DNA of 64,000 nucleotides from Pseudoalteromonas arabiensis (GTDB lineage: Bacteria > Pseudomonadota > Gammaproteobacteria > Enterobacterales > Alteromonadaceae). Shown here in pieces: positions 37,522-46,387 of this stretch. The position numbers and the translations under genes are program-made. The notes under the pieces were generated by a model. That model searched no databases, was not told the origin of the DNA, and was given only the letters and a program-made list of their open reading frames with translations. The stretch covers positions 1-64,000 of the forward strand of contig NZ_LRUF01000004.1 in assembly GCF_001550155.1 (NCBI RefSeq), given 5' to 3'. The first letter of the stretch is position 1. The number at the start of each line of letters is the position of its first letter.

Positions 37522-37818
37522 ATGAAACGACGGGTAAAAGCTGAGTCAAAACAACAGACTGTATTTATCAATGAGGTTATTAATGAACTTAAAAGTAATC
37601 CTGATAAGTTAGATATCATCCGCGATAATCTGAGTTACTATCGTGAGCAACAGTTTCTTAAGCGTGGTTTTCTGCTCGCTATTGAGCGCTTTGATTGGGT
37701 GTTTGAAGCAAGCAATGATGTAGAGCAAATTTGCGCGCAAATTCTAGCTGATGATTATATTGGTAAACGTTTGCGCCGCTACCCCTTGCTATATAAGGGT
37801 GTCATTGAGCGTACTTAG
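37522..37818 (+). CDS. Small hypothetical cytoplasmic protein
   Basis: A 98-residue protein I do not recognise. It is Arg/Lys-rich at the start (MKRRVKAESKQQ), mostly predicted helical, without membrane segments or Cys motifs. It lies 7 bp after the DUF3081 gene and is probably co-transcribed with it. The ATG is preceded by AAGGAACT within the end of the upstream gene. Confidence 0.6.
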   Translation: MKRRVKAESKQQTVFINEVINELKSNPDKLDIIRDNLSYYREQQFLKRGFLLAIERFDWVFEASNDVEQICAQILADDYIGKRLRRYPLLYKGVIERT

Positions 37819-37898
37819 AACGATTCCCACCGCTAAAACATGATCTGTCCGGTAAAAAATGCTAGGTTAGCGCCATTTTGAAAATACGAGAACTGGAC

Positions 37899-39494
37899 AT
37901 GTCAAAAACAATAAACTCTCACAACACCCATGAGGGTGGTAACAATGGGTTATTTAACCGATTTTTAGCCACCGTTGAATTTCTGGGCAATATGTTACCC
38001 CACCCTATTACATTATTTGCAATGTTCTGTGTTGCGATCATCGTATTCAGTGGTATTGCCGATTGGTTTGGCCTAAGTGCCATCGACCCACGCCCAGAAG
38101 GTGCTGCAGGTCGCGACCCTGATGGTGTAATTGAGGTTGTCAGCTTACTCAGTGCTGAAGGCCTACAACGTATCGTTACAGGGCTTGTGACTAACTTTAC
38201 CAGCTTTGCGCCACTTGGTACGGTACTGGTTGCTTTATTGGGCGTCAGTGTTGCAGAGCACTCAGGTTTACTCTCTGCAGCTATGCGTGGCATGGTAATG
38301 GGTGCATCTAAACGATTAGTTACCTTTATGGTGGTGTTTGCTGCGATTTTATCAAATACGGCATCAGAGCTTGGCTACGTAGTACTTATTCCACTCGCTG
38401 CAATGATCTTTCACAGCCTTGGCCGTCATCCACTTGCGGGTCTTGCTGCCGCATTTGCGGGTGTTTCAGGTGGGTACAGCGCTAACTTATTACTAGGCAC
38501 CATTGACCCTTTGCTAGCTGGTATCACTACGCCCGCTGCACAAATGATTGATCCGAACTACCAAGTTGGCGCTGAAGCTAACTGGTATTTCATGATGATT
38601 TCAGTATTTTTAATCGCTATTTTGGGTACTCTCGTTACTGAGAAAATCGTTGAGCCGCGGCTTGGCAAATACAACCCAGAAGAAGCTAGTAATGATTTGC
38701 CAAAAAATGATATTGCCGGTTTAACCGATAAAGAAAAGTCAGGCCTTAAGTGGGCTGGTGTTTCATTGTTAGTGGTTTCATTATTACTTGCATGGACAAT
38801 TGTTCCTGACGACGGCATTTTACGCAACCCAGAAACAGGCCTTGTAGCACACTCGCCATTTTTAAAAGGCATTGTAGTATTTATCTTTGTGACTTTCGGT
38901 ATCCCAGGGTTTGTTTACGGCCGCGTTGTTGGCACCATGAAAAACGATAAAGATGTCATCGATGCCATGAGTAAAAGCATGAGCTCGATGGGGATGTACA
39001 TTGTGCTGGTATTCTTTGCAGCACAGTTCGTTGCCTTCTTTAAATGGACCAACTTAGGCACAATTTTAGCGATTAACGGCGCTGCTCTATTACAAGCGCT
39101 AAACCTAACTGGTCCTGAAGTTTTCGTGCTATTCATTTTAATGTGTGCGCTAGTAAACTTAAGCTTGGGTTCTTCATCAGCACAGTGGGCTGTCACTGCA
39201 CCAATCTTCGTACCAATGTTAATGCTTATAGGCTACGCACCGGAGACTATTCAAGCAGCGTATCGAATTGGTGACTCGGTAACAAACCTTATTACTCCAA
39301 TGATGAGTTACTTTGGCTTGATACTAGCTGTTGCAACTAAATATAAGAAAGACATGGGTATTGGTACATTGGTTGCGACCATGCTTCCTTACAGCATGAT
39401 ATTCTTTGTTGGTTGGGTCGCGTTATTCTACTTATGGGTATTTGTACTGGGATTACCTGTGGGCCCTGAATCACCGATTTATTATCAGCCTTAA
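37899..39494 (+). CDS. AbgT-family transporter
   Basis: A 531-residue inner-membrane transporter with about 11-13 hydrophobic segments. The family includes E. coli AbgT (p-aminobenzoyl-glutamate uptake) and Neisseria MtrF (sulfonamide efflux). Typical blocks are FNRFLATVEFLGNMLPHP at the start, GVSGGYSANLLLGTIDPLLAG and SSSAQWAVTAPIFVPMLM. I start at ATG 37899 with GAG eight bases upstream, not at the earlier TTG. A following amidohydrolase suggests the two might import and hydrolyse an acyl-amino compound (inference). Confidence 0.92.
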   Translation: MSKTINSHNTHEGGNNGLFNRFLATVEFLGNMLPHPITLFAMFCVAIIVFSGIADWFGLSAIDPRPEGAAGRDPDGVIEVVSLLSAEGLQRIVTGLVTNFTSFAPLGTVLVALLGVSVAEHSGLLSAAMRGMVMGASKRLVTFMVVFAAILSNTASELGYVVLIPLAAMIFHSLGRHPLAGLAAAFAGVSGGYSANLLLGTIDPLLAGITTPAAQMIDPNYQVGAEANWYFMMISVFLIAILGTLVTEKIVEPRLGKYNPEEASNDLPKNDIAGLTDKEKSGLKWAGVSLLVVSLLLAWTIVPDDGILRNPETGLVAHSPFLKGIVVFIFVTFGIPGFVYGRVVGTMKNDKDVIDAMSKSMSSMGMYIVLVFFAAQFVAFFKWTNLGTILAINGAALLQALNLTGPEVFVLFILMCALVNLSLGSSSAQWAVTAPIFVPMLMLIGYAPETIQAAYRIGDSVTNLITPMMSYFGLILAVATKYKKDMGIGTLVATMLPYSMIFFVGWVALFYLWVFVLGLPVGPESPIYYQP

Positions 39495-39513
39495 GTGAGC
39501 ACCTCTTCTGAAG

Positions 39514-39543
39514 AAAAAAGCCAAGCACTCGCTTGGCTTTTTT
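39514..39543. terminator. Strong intrinsic terminator after the AbgT gene
   Basis: AAAAAAGCCAAGC (39514-39526) pairs perfectly with GCTTGGCTTTTTT (39531-39543) around loop ACTC. It lies 19 bp after the transporter stop codon and separates it from the amidohydrolase gene. Confidence 0.92.
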
Positions 39544-39715
39544 GCCTGTGTAATTACCCTGTGGCACTCAGCTTTATAGTAAGAATCAGTTAGCAGCTTC
39601 GACAATCGAGTTTGACTTCAATCAAATTTAAGCCCATTTTTTAAACACAACCTATATAAACAGACTATATTCTTATATTGCTCAAAGACATAATTAATAA
39701 ACAAGGACGCTACAC

Positions 39716-41452
39716 ATGAAGTATCACCTCGCACTCGCTTGTACATTACTCGCCTTAACGGCCTGTGATAAAGCCCCTGTGCAAACAGCTAAAACTCTGC
39801 CACTGCAAGTTAGCTATGCAGATGCTATTTATTATGGTGGTGATATTCTTACTATGACCGATGATAAACCAGAGTACGCACAAGCAATCGCAACAAAAGG
39901 TGAAAAAATTATCTTTGTGGGTAATAAAGATAAAGCACTTGAATATAAGTTTGGCAAAACAAAGCTCATTGATCTGCAAGGTAAAACTTTAATGCCTGGT
40001 TTTGTAGATGGCCATAGCCATGTATATGGTGTTGGCTTGCAAGCCATGGTCGCCAATGTTCTACCTAGCCCAGATGGTGATGCCAATAGCGTTGAGCAAA
40101 TCGTCAACATCCTAAAAGCAGCACAACATAACCCTGACTACACTACATTTATCGAAAAAACAGGGGCAATTTTAGGCTTTGGTTACGATGATGCTGAACT
40201 TGATAGGTATCCAACTAAAATGGATTTAGACCTAGTTAGTACAGATAAACCTGTAATTATAATTCATACCTCAGGCCACTTAAGTGTTGCAAACAGTAAA
40301 GCGTTAGCCATGGCTGGCATTGATGCCAGCACTAAAAATCCTGATGGCGGACTGATACGCCGAATGCCTAACTCACAAGAACCAAGTGGTGTACTCGAAG
40401 AAAACGCACACTTTGCTTTATTGTTTAAACTCATGCAATCTTTTGATCCTGAGTTACAAGACATGATGCTTGAAGAAGGCCAAAAAATGTATACCAAATA
40501 CGGCTACACAACGGCGCAAGAAGGCCGTGCAACCCAAGAAGCTTATGATTCAATGGTAAGGGCATCAAAAGCGAATAAATTCGTGATTGATGTGGTTGCT
40601 TATGCGGATATGGCTACGAGTAGTAGTTTCATGAACTCAACTTATAATAGTAAAGACTACACCAACCATTTTCGCATCGGTGGGGTAAAACTAAATTTTG
40701 ATGGCTCACCGCAAGGTAAAACTGCGTGGTTAACTCATCCTTATTTAAAAGCCCCTGAAGGCCAAGAGCAGGGTTATGCAGGCTACCCTACTTTTAGCGA
40801 TGAGCAAGCCTATAAATATGTTGAAACAGCCTTCGCTAATGGCTGGCAAGTTATGACCCATGCGAATGGTGATGCCGCCATTGAACAATTTTTAAATGCT
40901 GTTGAAAATGCGAATAACAAGCTTGGCAAAAAAGACCGTCGCCCTGTGCTCATTCATGGTCAAACAATTCGTCAGGACCAAGTTAACCGCCTTAAAGAGT
41001 TAGGCGTTTTTCCATCACTCTTCCCAATGCATACCTTTTATTGGGGCGACTGGCATGTAAACTCGGTGCTTGGTCACCCCCGTGCAGATTTTATTTCACC
41101 AACCCATGCGGTTCGCAAGCAAGGGCTAATGTTTAGCACCCATCATGATGCGCCAGTGGCACTGCCCAATGCTCTTCGCGTATTAGATGCAACGGTTAAC
41201 CGCACAACTCGTACTGATCAAGTATTAGGTCCTGAGCAACGGGTTTCTGTGTATACTGCATTGCAAGCAATGACAATATGGCCTGCGTATCAACACTTTG
41301 AAGAAACCTCAAAAGGGCAATTAAAACAAGGGATGCAAGCGGATTTAATTATCCTTGATAATAACCCTTTAAAAATAAAGCCTGCAGAGCTTCATAACTT
41401 ACACGTGTTAGAAACCATCAGCCGTGGTAAAACCGTCTACAGTAAAAATTAA
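39716..41452 (+). CDS. Amidohydrolase-family lipoprotein (YtcJ-like)
   Basis: A 578-residue exported metal-dependent hydrolase of the Amidohydro_3/YtcJ type. The lipobox LTAC places the lipid-anchored Cys at 17. The N-terminal small domain (IYYGGDILTMTDD) leads to the metal motif DGHSHVYG (HxH), with later ligands likely in THANGDAAIE, IHGQT and FSTHHDAP. Members hydrolyse varied amides or ring compounds; the substrate is unknown. It is followed by a small phosphatase-like gene after 19 bp with an AAGGAA site, forming a two-gene unit. Confidence 0.85.
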   Translation: MKYHLALACTLLALTACDKAPVQTAKTLPLQVSYADAIYYGGDILTMTDDKPEYAQAIATKGEKIIFVGNKDKALEYKFGKTKLIDLQGKTLMPGFVDGHSHVYGVGLQAMVANVLPSPDGDANSVEQIVNILKAAQHNPDYTTFIEKTGAILGFGYDDAELDRYPTKMDLDLVSTDKPVIIIHTSGHLSVANSKALAMAGIDASTKNPDGGLIRRMPNSQEPSGVLEENAHFALLFKLMQSFDPELQDMMLEEGQKMYTKYGYTTAQEGRATQEAYDSMVRASKANKFVIDVVAYADMATSSSFMNSTYNSKDYTNHFRIGGVKLNFDGSPQGKTAWLTHPYLKAPEGQEQGYAGYPTFSDEQAYKYVETAFANGWQVMTHANGDAAIEQFLNAVENANNKLGKKDRRPVLIHGQTIRQDQVNRLKELGVFPSLFPMHTFYWGDWHVNSVLGHPRADFISPTHAVRKQGLMFSTHHDAPVALPNALRVLDATVNRTTRTDQVLGPEQRVSVYTALQAMTIWPAYQHFEETSKGQLKQGMQADLIILDNNPLKIKPAELHNLHVLETISRGKTVYSKN

Positions 41453-41471
41453 ACACATTTGAAGGAATAAT

Positions 41472-41990
41472 ATGAATAAGTTCATACAGTTAGTATTAGC
41501 CTCAATGCTGTCATTTTCAGTATTAGCAACACAAACAATCACCACAGAGCTAGATATTTATAACCTGAAAGCTCAATCTGAGTATGTATTGACCTCAGGT
41601 CAGCCGAATCAAACCGATTTTGCAAAATTAAAAGAGCTGGGAGTTAAAAATATCATTAACCTACGTGGGGATAACGAAACTAATTGGTCTGAGCAAGATT
41701 TAGTCACCGAGCTTGGCATGAATTATTACCATATTCCTGTGCAATCGAAAGCTGATATTACGATTGAAAATGCCACTAAGCTACAAAGTTTGCTCAATGA
41801 ACATCAACAGCAAACAACCTTGTTGCATTGTGCTAGCAGCAACCGTGTTGGTGCACTTGTTGCGCTTTACAATGCTATTACCTTAAAACAGCCAATTGAT
41901 GAAGCTGTCGAGATTGGAAAGCAATGGGGCTTAAAAAGCCTTGAAGGGGTTGTAAGAAGTAAAGTAAACGAAGAAATTGGTCAGCCCTAA
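41472..41990 (+). CDS. Exported phosphatase-like protein (DSP/BLH-type)
   Basis: A 172-residue protein with a signal peptide (about 1-19, ending VLATQ). The rest matches the bacterial dual-specificity-phosphatase-like group related to beta-lactamase-hydrolase-associated phosphatases: TSGQPNQTDFAKLKELGVKNIINLRGDNE, then the P-loop-like LLHCASSNRVGALVALY. The loop is C-x4-R rather than the canonical C-x5-R; this is my reading of the usual form in this subgroup (HCASGNR). Activity is unproven. The stop codon lies in the loop of a terminator hairpin. Confidence 0.78.
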   Translation: MNKFIQLVLASMLSFSVLATQTITTELDIYNLKAQSEYVLTSGQPNQTDFAKLKELGVKNIINLRGDNETNWSEQDLVTELGMNYYHIPVQSKADITIENATKLQSLLNEHQQQTTLLHCASSNRVGALVALYNAITLKQPIDEAVEIGKQWGLKSLEGVVRSKVNEEIGQP

Positions 41991-42005
41991 GCTGACCAAT
42001 TTTTA
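41976..42005. terminator. Intrinsic terminator overlapping a stop codon
   Basis: ATTGGTCAGC (41976-41985) pairs with GCTGACCAAT (41991-42000), loop CCTAA, then TTTT. The TAA of the loop (41988-41990) is the stop codon of the phosphatase-like gene. It lies just before the convergent DUF5916 gene end and may serve both strands. Confidence 0.85.
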
Positions 42006-42012
42006 ACTGAAA

Positions 42013-44259
42013 CTAAAGCTGCCACGCATAACTTAACTTTGTAAAAAAGGTTCGTTGGTCTCTTTCTAGCCCTTTAAGAGAGTCATCCTCATACCCTCTA
42101 TCTGAGTAGCCTAAGTAAAATAAAGTTTGGGCATTAATTTTGTAGGAATAGACCAGTTGACTACCATAGTCACGATTCGTTTGGCTTACATCATAAAGAT
42201 AAGCTTCATGATTTCGATCCACATCTTCAAATTGTAAAACGAGTTTCAGCATCGAGCGCATATTAAATTTATAATAAACTCGCAAATCCGTTAAGTTAGC
42301 GGTATAAACACGGTCGTTTTGTTCGTTATCTAAATAGCTGTAACTGTGCTCTAATTGGACTTGCCAATGGTCGTTAATGTCCCATGTCATTTCTGGCTCA
42401 ATTCGTACCATAGTACCAAGGGCGGCATTGCTATAATCTATTTTGCTACCGTATTGCGCATACAATAAGAAACGCACGTCACGAATTGGCCTAAAACCAC
42501 CGTAGATATAGCCAATATTTTGATTAAAGAACTCACCAGCATAAAACTCATTACGGTGAATAAAACCAATTTCTGTTTGTGACTGCATTTTGCCTTTAAA
42601 AGTAATAAAGCCATCGTACTCTTCTTCGAGTAAATCACCATTTTGCGCCCACGTTTTATCCCACTCAGCATTATAACTGTACTCAGTAATTGCATCCTCG
42701 GCGTCACGATACCAAGTTTGACCTCCACCAAGTTGAACTTGCTCATAGTCAGCCTTTGCTTGATAACCTAAGTCAGAGCGGTAATCTTTGCCTATATTTT
42801 CATAGTTTGCGTAAAGCTCGTAATCACGTTTATTGCGGCTAAACTCAATATTGTAGGCTTGGTCTGATTGATTTTTTTCAAGACCATACACATCAACTAA
42901 ATAATCAGAGTTCTTAGTGTCTGTTGTTACAGCTTGATATTGAAGGCTATCCGTTTGATTAAACCAATAACTACCATCAAGGGATAAAACTGTGTTGTGA
43001 TAATCACCACTTTCACGGTGTGTTGTCATCAACCCAATCGTCCCCTTTTGGCCTATATCAAGTTGATAACGTCCTACAGCTGAATGTGTTTTATCACCAA
43101 GATTGGCAAAACCAGAGCCTTGGTTAGTCGGTAGCAAAACGCTGGTATTTTCATCATCCGCATACATAAAGCCATAGCTGTGCGTCCCTGTTTTACCTGT
43201 TAACTTAACACCGACTTCTGGCTCTGCAATGGTACGTGTATACAGTAATTCAAGTTGGTTAGTGTCAAAATAAGACGCACCATCTAAGAAGAATGGACGT
43301 TTTTCGGCGTAGTAAATTGAATAAGTGGTATTAACATCAAGCTCAAGTGAGTCAGCCTCAACTTGCGAAAAATCAGGGTTAATTGTAGCGTTAATGACCG
43401 CATCTTGAGTCACACCCCAACGTAAATCAAGGCCAGCCTCAGTGTCGATATCTCCATTTTGCCAATCTCCTGGCACAGTGTCTTTTGTATCATGGCGAAG
43501 TGCTGTTAATGTCGGTGTGAGCTGAATATTTTTACTCTCACTCATATTTCTAAAACCAGTTAATTTATCAAATTGACAAAAACTGCACTTAACATCACGG
43601 TCAAAACCGACATTCGACATTTGATAAAATACGTCTCGCGGGTAGTTACGCCAAACAGCAAAGCTCCATGTCAATTGCTCTTGGCTTTTAGGAAAGCGTA
43701 ATGCAGTAAAAGGGATTCGCATTTCCACCACATAGCCGTTTTCAGTGATCTGCCCTGCACTATCCCAAATTGCATCCCATGAAGGGTCTTCAGCCCAATC
43801 ATCAGTGTCTGTCATACGCATATCCCCTTGAGCACCAAGTGGATTTACATAAAACTCATACCCTGTACGCTCGTCGTTAAAGGTATCGATCATTAAGGCA
43901 ACATTGTCATCTTGCCACAGCGTATCACGGTCCCGAAGTGCTGCACGAATTTGACTAGGATCATTATCTTTGGCAACAAATCCAACATACAAATACTTAC
44001 CATCTTCATACATATAAGCATCAGTTTGTACAGGTGGCTCACCTTTTTCATTGGGTTCGTTTTGATATTTAAGAGGTATCTTAGTTGCGTGCTGCCAATG
44101 TGCTTCGTCCATGACACCGTCGACACGAATAGACTCATTGATATGAGCTAATGAAAATTCGACTTTATCATAAGCAACAGCTTTGAGGGGTACATGTGCA
44201 AGGCTAAAAAAAATGCCAGGTAGAATAGCACGGGTAATTATTTTTCTTACGTACTGCAT
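42013..44259 (-). CDS. CBM9-like/DUF5916 outer-membrane-type protein
   Basis: About 748 residues. A signal peptide (MQYVRKIITRAILPGIFFSLAHV) precedes a CBM9-like domain (about 30-210: SIRVDGVMDEAHWQHATKI, YLYVGFVAKDND) and a long DUF5916 part whose alternating aromatic strands look like an outer-membrane beta-barrel ending in TKLSYAWQL. I start at ATG 44259 after GGA; the open frame extends further upstream without good signals. The family is common in marine bacteria and thought to act in carbohydrate or surface processes; no specific ligand is known. Confidence 0.78.
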   Translation of the reverse strand: MQYVRKIITRAILPGIFFSLAHVPLKAVAYDKVEFSLAHINESIRVDGVMDEAHWQHATKIPLKYQNEPNEKGEPPVQTDAYMYEDGKYLYVGFVAKDNDPSQIRAALRDRDTLWQDDNVALMIDTFNDERTGYEFYVNPLGAQGDMRMTDTDDWAEDPSWDAIWDSAGQITENGYVVEMRIPFTALRFPKSQEQLTWSFAVWRNYPRDVFYQMSNVGFDRDVKCSFCQFDKLTGFRNMSESKNIQLTPTLTALRHDTKDTVPGDWQNGDIDTEAGLDLRWGVTQDAVINATINPDFSQVEADSLELDVNTTYSIYYAEKRPFFLDGASYFDTNQLELLYTRTIAEPEVGVKLTGKTGTHSYGFMYADDENTSVLLPTNQGSGFANLGDKTHSAVGRYQLDIGQKGTIGLMTTHRESGDYHNTVLSLDGSYWFNQTDSLQYQAVTTDTKNSDYLVDVYGLEKNQSDQAYNIEFSRNKRDYELYANYENIGKDYRSDLGYQAKADYEQVQLGGGQTWYRDAEDAITEYSYNAEWDKTWAQNGDLLEEEYDGFITFKGKMQSQTEIGFIHRNEFYAGEFFNQNIGYIYGGFRPIRDVRFLLYAQYGSKIDYSNAALGTMVRIEPEMTWDINDHWQVQLEHSYSYLDNEQNDRVYTANLTDLRVYYKFNMRSMLKLVLQFEDVDRNHEAYLYDVSQTNRDYGSQLVYSYKINAQTLFYLGYSDRGYEDDSLKGLERDQRTFFTKLSYAWQL

Positions 44260-44401
44260 AAACATCCATTTAAATACAAGCGTGACCTTCACGCCATTTG
44301 AGCTTTTCGAAAAGCGATTGTAATTCAATGAGGTAGAATTGTTAATGATTTTGTCTATAAAAATTAACAAATAAGTAATTTTTATTAGTTTTGAATAGGT
44401 A

Positions 44402-44440
44402 ACAAAAAGCCCCGTAGCGTATTCGCGACAGGGCCTTTCA
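44402..44440 (-). terminator. Probable terminator after the RNA helicase gene
   Basis: On the minus strand, AAGGCCC...GGGGCTT arms with an inner CGCG/CGC extension (two mismatches) precede TTTTTG. It lies about 25 bp after the helicase stop codon. Confidence 0.6.
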
Positions 44441-44462
44441 AAATTAACTAAAATTCAATTAG

Positions 44463-45764
44463 TTATTTTTTTAAGCTTAGTTTTCCGCCTTTTAAGGACT
44501 TACGTACCTTGGCAATACGCGAGCGATTTTTAGCACGTGCTTCGCCTGTCGCCTGACCAGACGGCTTATTTGTACGACTACGGCGTAGGTGCGCGGGCTT
44601 TTTACCAATTTTATCAATCAATACATCACGATTACTCACTTCATAGCCGGGTAACACTATGCGTTTAATGCGCTGGCCGATTAACTTTTCGATATCGAAT
44701 AGGGTATTTTCTTCTTCACGGCTAACGAATGAGATAGCTTGTCCTGGTTTACCAGCACGGCCTGTACGACCGATACGATGTACATAATCTTCAGCAAGCC
44801 AAGGCAGGTCAATATTAATAACACGTGGTAAGCCTTCTATATCAATACCGCGGGCTGCCACCTCAGTTGCAACTAATACGCGAACTTTACCCTCTTTAAA
44901 TTCACGTAATGCACGACGGCGATTGCCTTGGGTTTTATCGCCATGACATACAACCGCAGGAATACCATCTAGGTTTAGCTCTTTAACAAGCTCATCGGCG
45001 GTTTCTTTCATGTTTACGAAAACCAAAACCTGTTGCCAATTTTTCTTACCAATAAGCTCTGACAACAACTCTTGTTTACGGCGCTCTTCTACTGGATAAA
45101 CTACGTGCTGAACGGTTTCGGCAGTACTGTTCGTTTGATCAACATGGATAATTTCAGGTTGCTTAAGTACTTTACTTGCAAACTGCTTAATTGCGGCAGG
45201 AAAAGTCGCCGAAAACAGTAAAATTTGACGTGCTTCATCACAGCCATTAATGACTGTTTGCATGTCATTAATAAAGCCCATGTCGAGCATGCGGTCAGCT
45301 TCATCAAGTACAAGGTGTTTAACACTTGCTAAGCTGATATTACCTAAACGTAATTGATCTAATAAACGCCCAGGGGTTGCTACGACAATGTCAACACCTG
45401 CTTTAAGATCATTTGCTTGGCCGGCTAGGTTAATTCCACCAAATAAACACACTGTTTTTAACTCAGTGTATTTTGCAAATGCTTTAAAGTTATTGGCAAT
45501 TTGCTCTGCAAGTTCACGAGTTGGCGCAAGCACTAAGGCACTCGGCGCATTATTATCACTCAGTGTGGTCTCTGACAGCTTTTGAATAAGAGGCAGTGCA
45601 AAAGCAGCTGTTTTACCCGTACCAGTTTGCGCACTGACAAGTACATCTTTGCCTTTTCTTATTGCAGGAATAGCAGTACGTTGTACGGGAGTAAGCGTTT
45701 GGAAATTAAGTTCTTCTAACGCCTGAAGAATCTCAGAAGAAAAACTAAATGATTTAAAATTCAT
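44463..45764 (-). CDS. DEAD-box RNA helicase, RhlE-type
   Basis: A 433-residue ATP-dependent RNA helicase. Motifs are intact: Q motif FQTLTPVQRTAIPAI, Walker A AQTGTGKTAA, PTRELA, TPGRL, DEAD, SAT and HRIGRTGRAG. The C-terminal tail (about 380-433) is short and basic, as in RhlE-type proteins, and lacks the DbpA or CsdA RNA-binding domains. It probably remodels rRNA or mRNA. It is a single-gene unit by its spacing and terminator. Confidence 0.92.
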   Translation of the reverse strand: MNFKSFSFSSEILQALEELNFQTLTPVQRTAIPAIRKGKDVLVSAQTGTGKTAAFALPLIQKLSETTLSDNNAPSALVLAPTRELAEQIANNFKAFAKYTELKTVCLFGGINLAGQANDLKAGVDIVVATPGRLLDQLRLGNISLASVKHLVLDEADRMLDMGFINDMQTVINGCDEARQILLFSATFPAAIKQFASKVLKQPEIIHVDQTNSTAETVQHVVYPVEERRKQELLSELIGKKNWQQVLVFVNMKETADELVKELNLDGIPAVVCHGDKTQGNRRRALREFKEGKVRVLVATEVAARGIDIEGLPRVINIDLPWLAEDYVHRIGRTGRAGKPGQAISFVSREEENTLFDIEKLIGQRIKRIVLPGYEVSNRDVLIDKIGKKPAHLRRSRTNKPSGQATGEARAKNRSRIAKVRKSLKGGKLSLKK

Positions 45765-45819
45765 GCTGTATAACCTGCGGCCATCTTATCAAGGGTCGCA
45801 AATTATACAGAAAAAAAAT

Positions 45820-45847
45820 GGTTTTAGTTAGTTATAACTTAACTAAA
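45820..45847 (-). terminator. Weak AT-rich terminator hairpin
   Basis: TTTAGTTA (45823-45830) and TAACTAAA (45840-45847) form an 8-bp AT stem over the stop codon of the small secreted protein gene; on the minus strand it is followed after ACCA by a run of eight T. Confidence 0.4.
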
Positions 45848-46263
45848 GTGCCTTTTAATGCTACGCCTGCGATAAAAGTACCCGCGCCACACTGATATTC
45901 AGTCTCACTCACAAACTCGCGCTTTTTATAATAAGATTGAATATTCACGACTGCATTCATGCCTTCACGTTTAGCACGCTCTTGTAGAGCCTTAAGCGCA
46001 CTTAACATTACCCACTCACATGCTTCGCGGTCACTTTTGTTAAACGCATTGGTTTTTTTATTTGTTATCACTTCACCATAACTGCTTTTGATTTTGCTAT
46101 GACTTTGACTGGCAAAATAAAGAGGAATATCAAGCAGCGCATTTTTTGCTTTCGTTGTTTGCAATAATGCTTCAACTGGTAGTGTTTGCAGATCATCGCG
46201 CGCAGCGCTATTAGCAGAAAATAAACAACCGATAAGAGCCAAAGTGGTAATAATTAATTTCAT
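45832..46263 (-). CDS. Small secreted protein of unknown function
   Basis: A 143-residue protein with a signal peptide (about 1-21, ending ANSAARD). The mature part ends in a compact domain with MNAVVNIQSYYKKREF and EYQCGAGTFIAGVALKGTLVKL; two Cys could form a disulfide. Homologues in this order are, as I recall, often mislabelled excinuclease subunit A; nothing here resembles UvrA. It lies directly downstream of the APE operon on the same strand, 124 bp after apeR, and may or may not belong to it. Role unknown. Confidence 0.6.
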   Translation of the reverse strand: MKLIITTLALIGCLFSANSAARDDLQTLPVEALLQTTKAKNALLDIPLYFASQSHSKIKSSYGEVITNKKTNAFNKSDREACEWVMLSALKALQERAKREGMNAVVNIQSYYKKREFVSETEYQCGAGTFIAGVALKGTLVKL

Positions 46264-46387
46264 TTAAAGTTCCTTTTGTGTCGTTTCCATGCACGCTTTA
46301 GTGAAATAGAGTTGTTGTTATTCTGTTTCACTAAGACTTGCATACAGTTCGATGTTGTCGATAAATCTCATTTAACATTGCAGTAGG

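Noticed and set aside
41820..41870. Frameshift or lost residue in the phosphatase-like loop
   Set aside because: The frame is open and the short C-x4-R loop fits the subgroup as I know it.
45832..46263. Excinuclease subunit A fragment
   Set aside because: The protein is small, has a signal peptide and no ATPase motifs.
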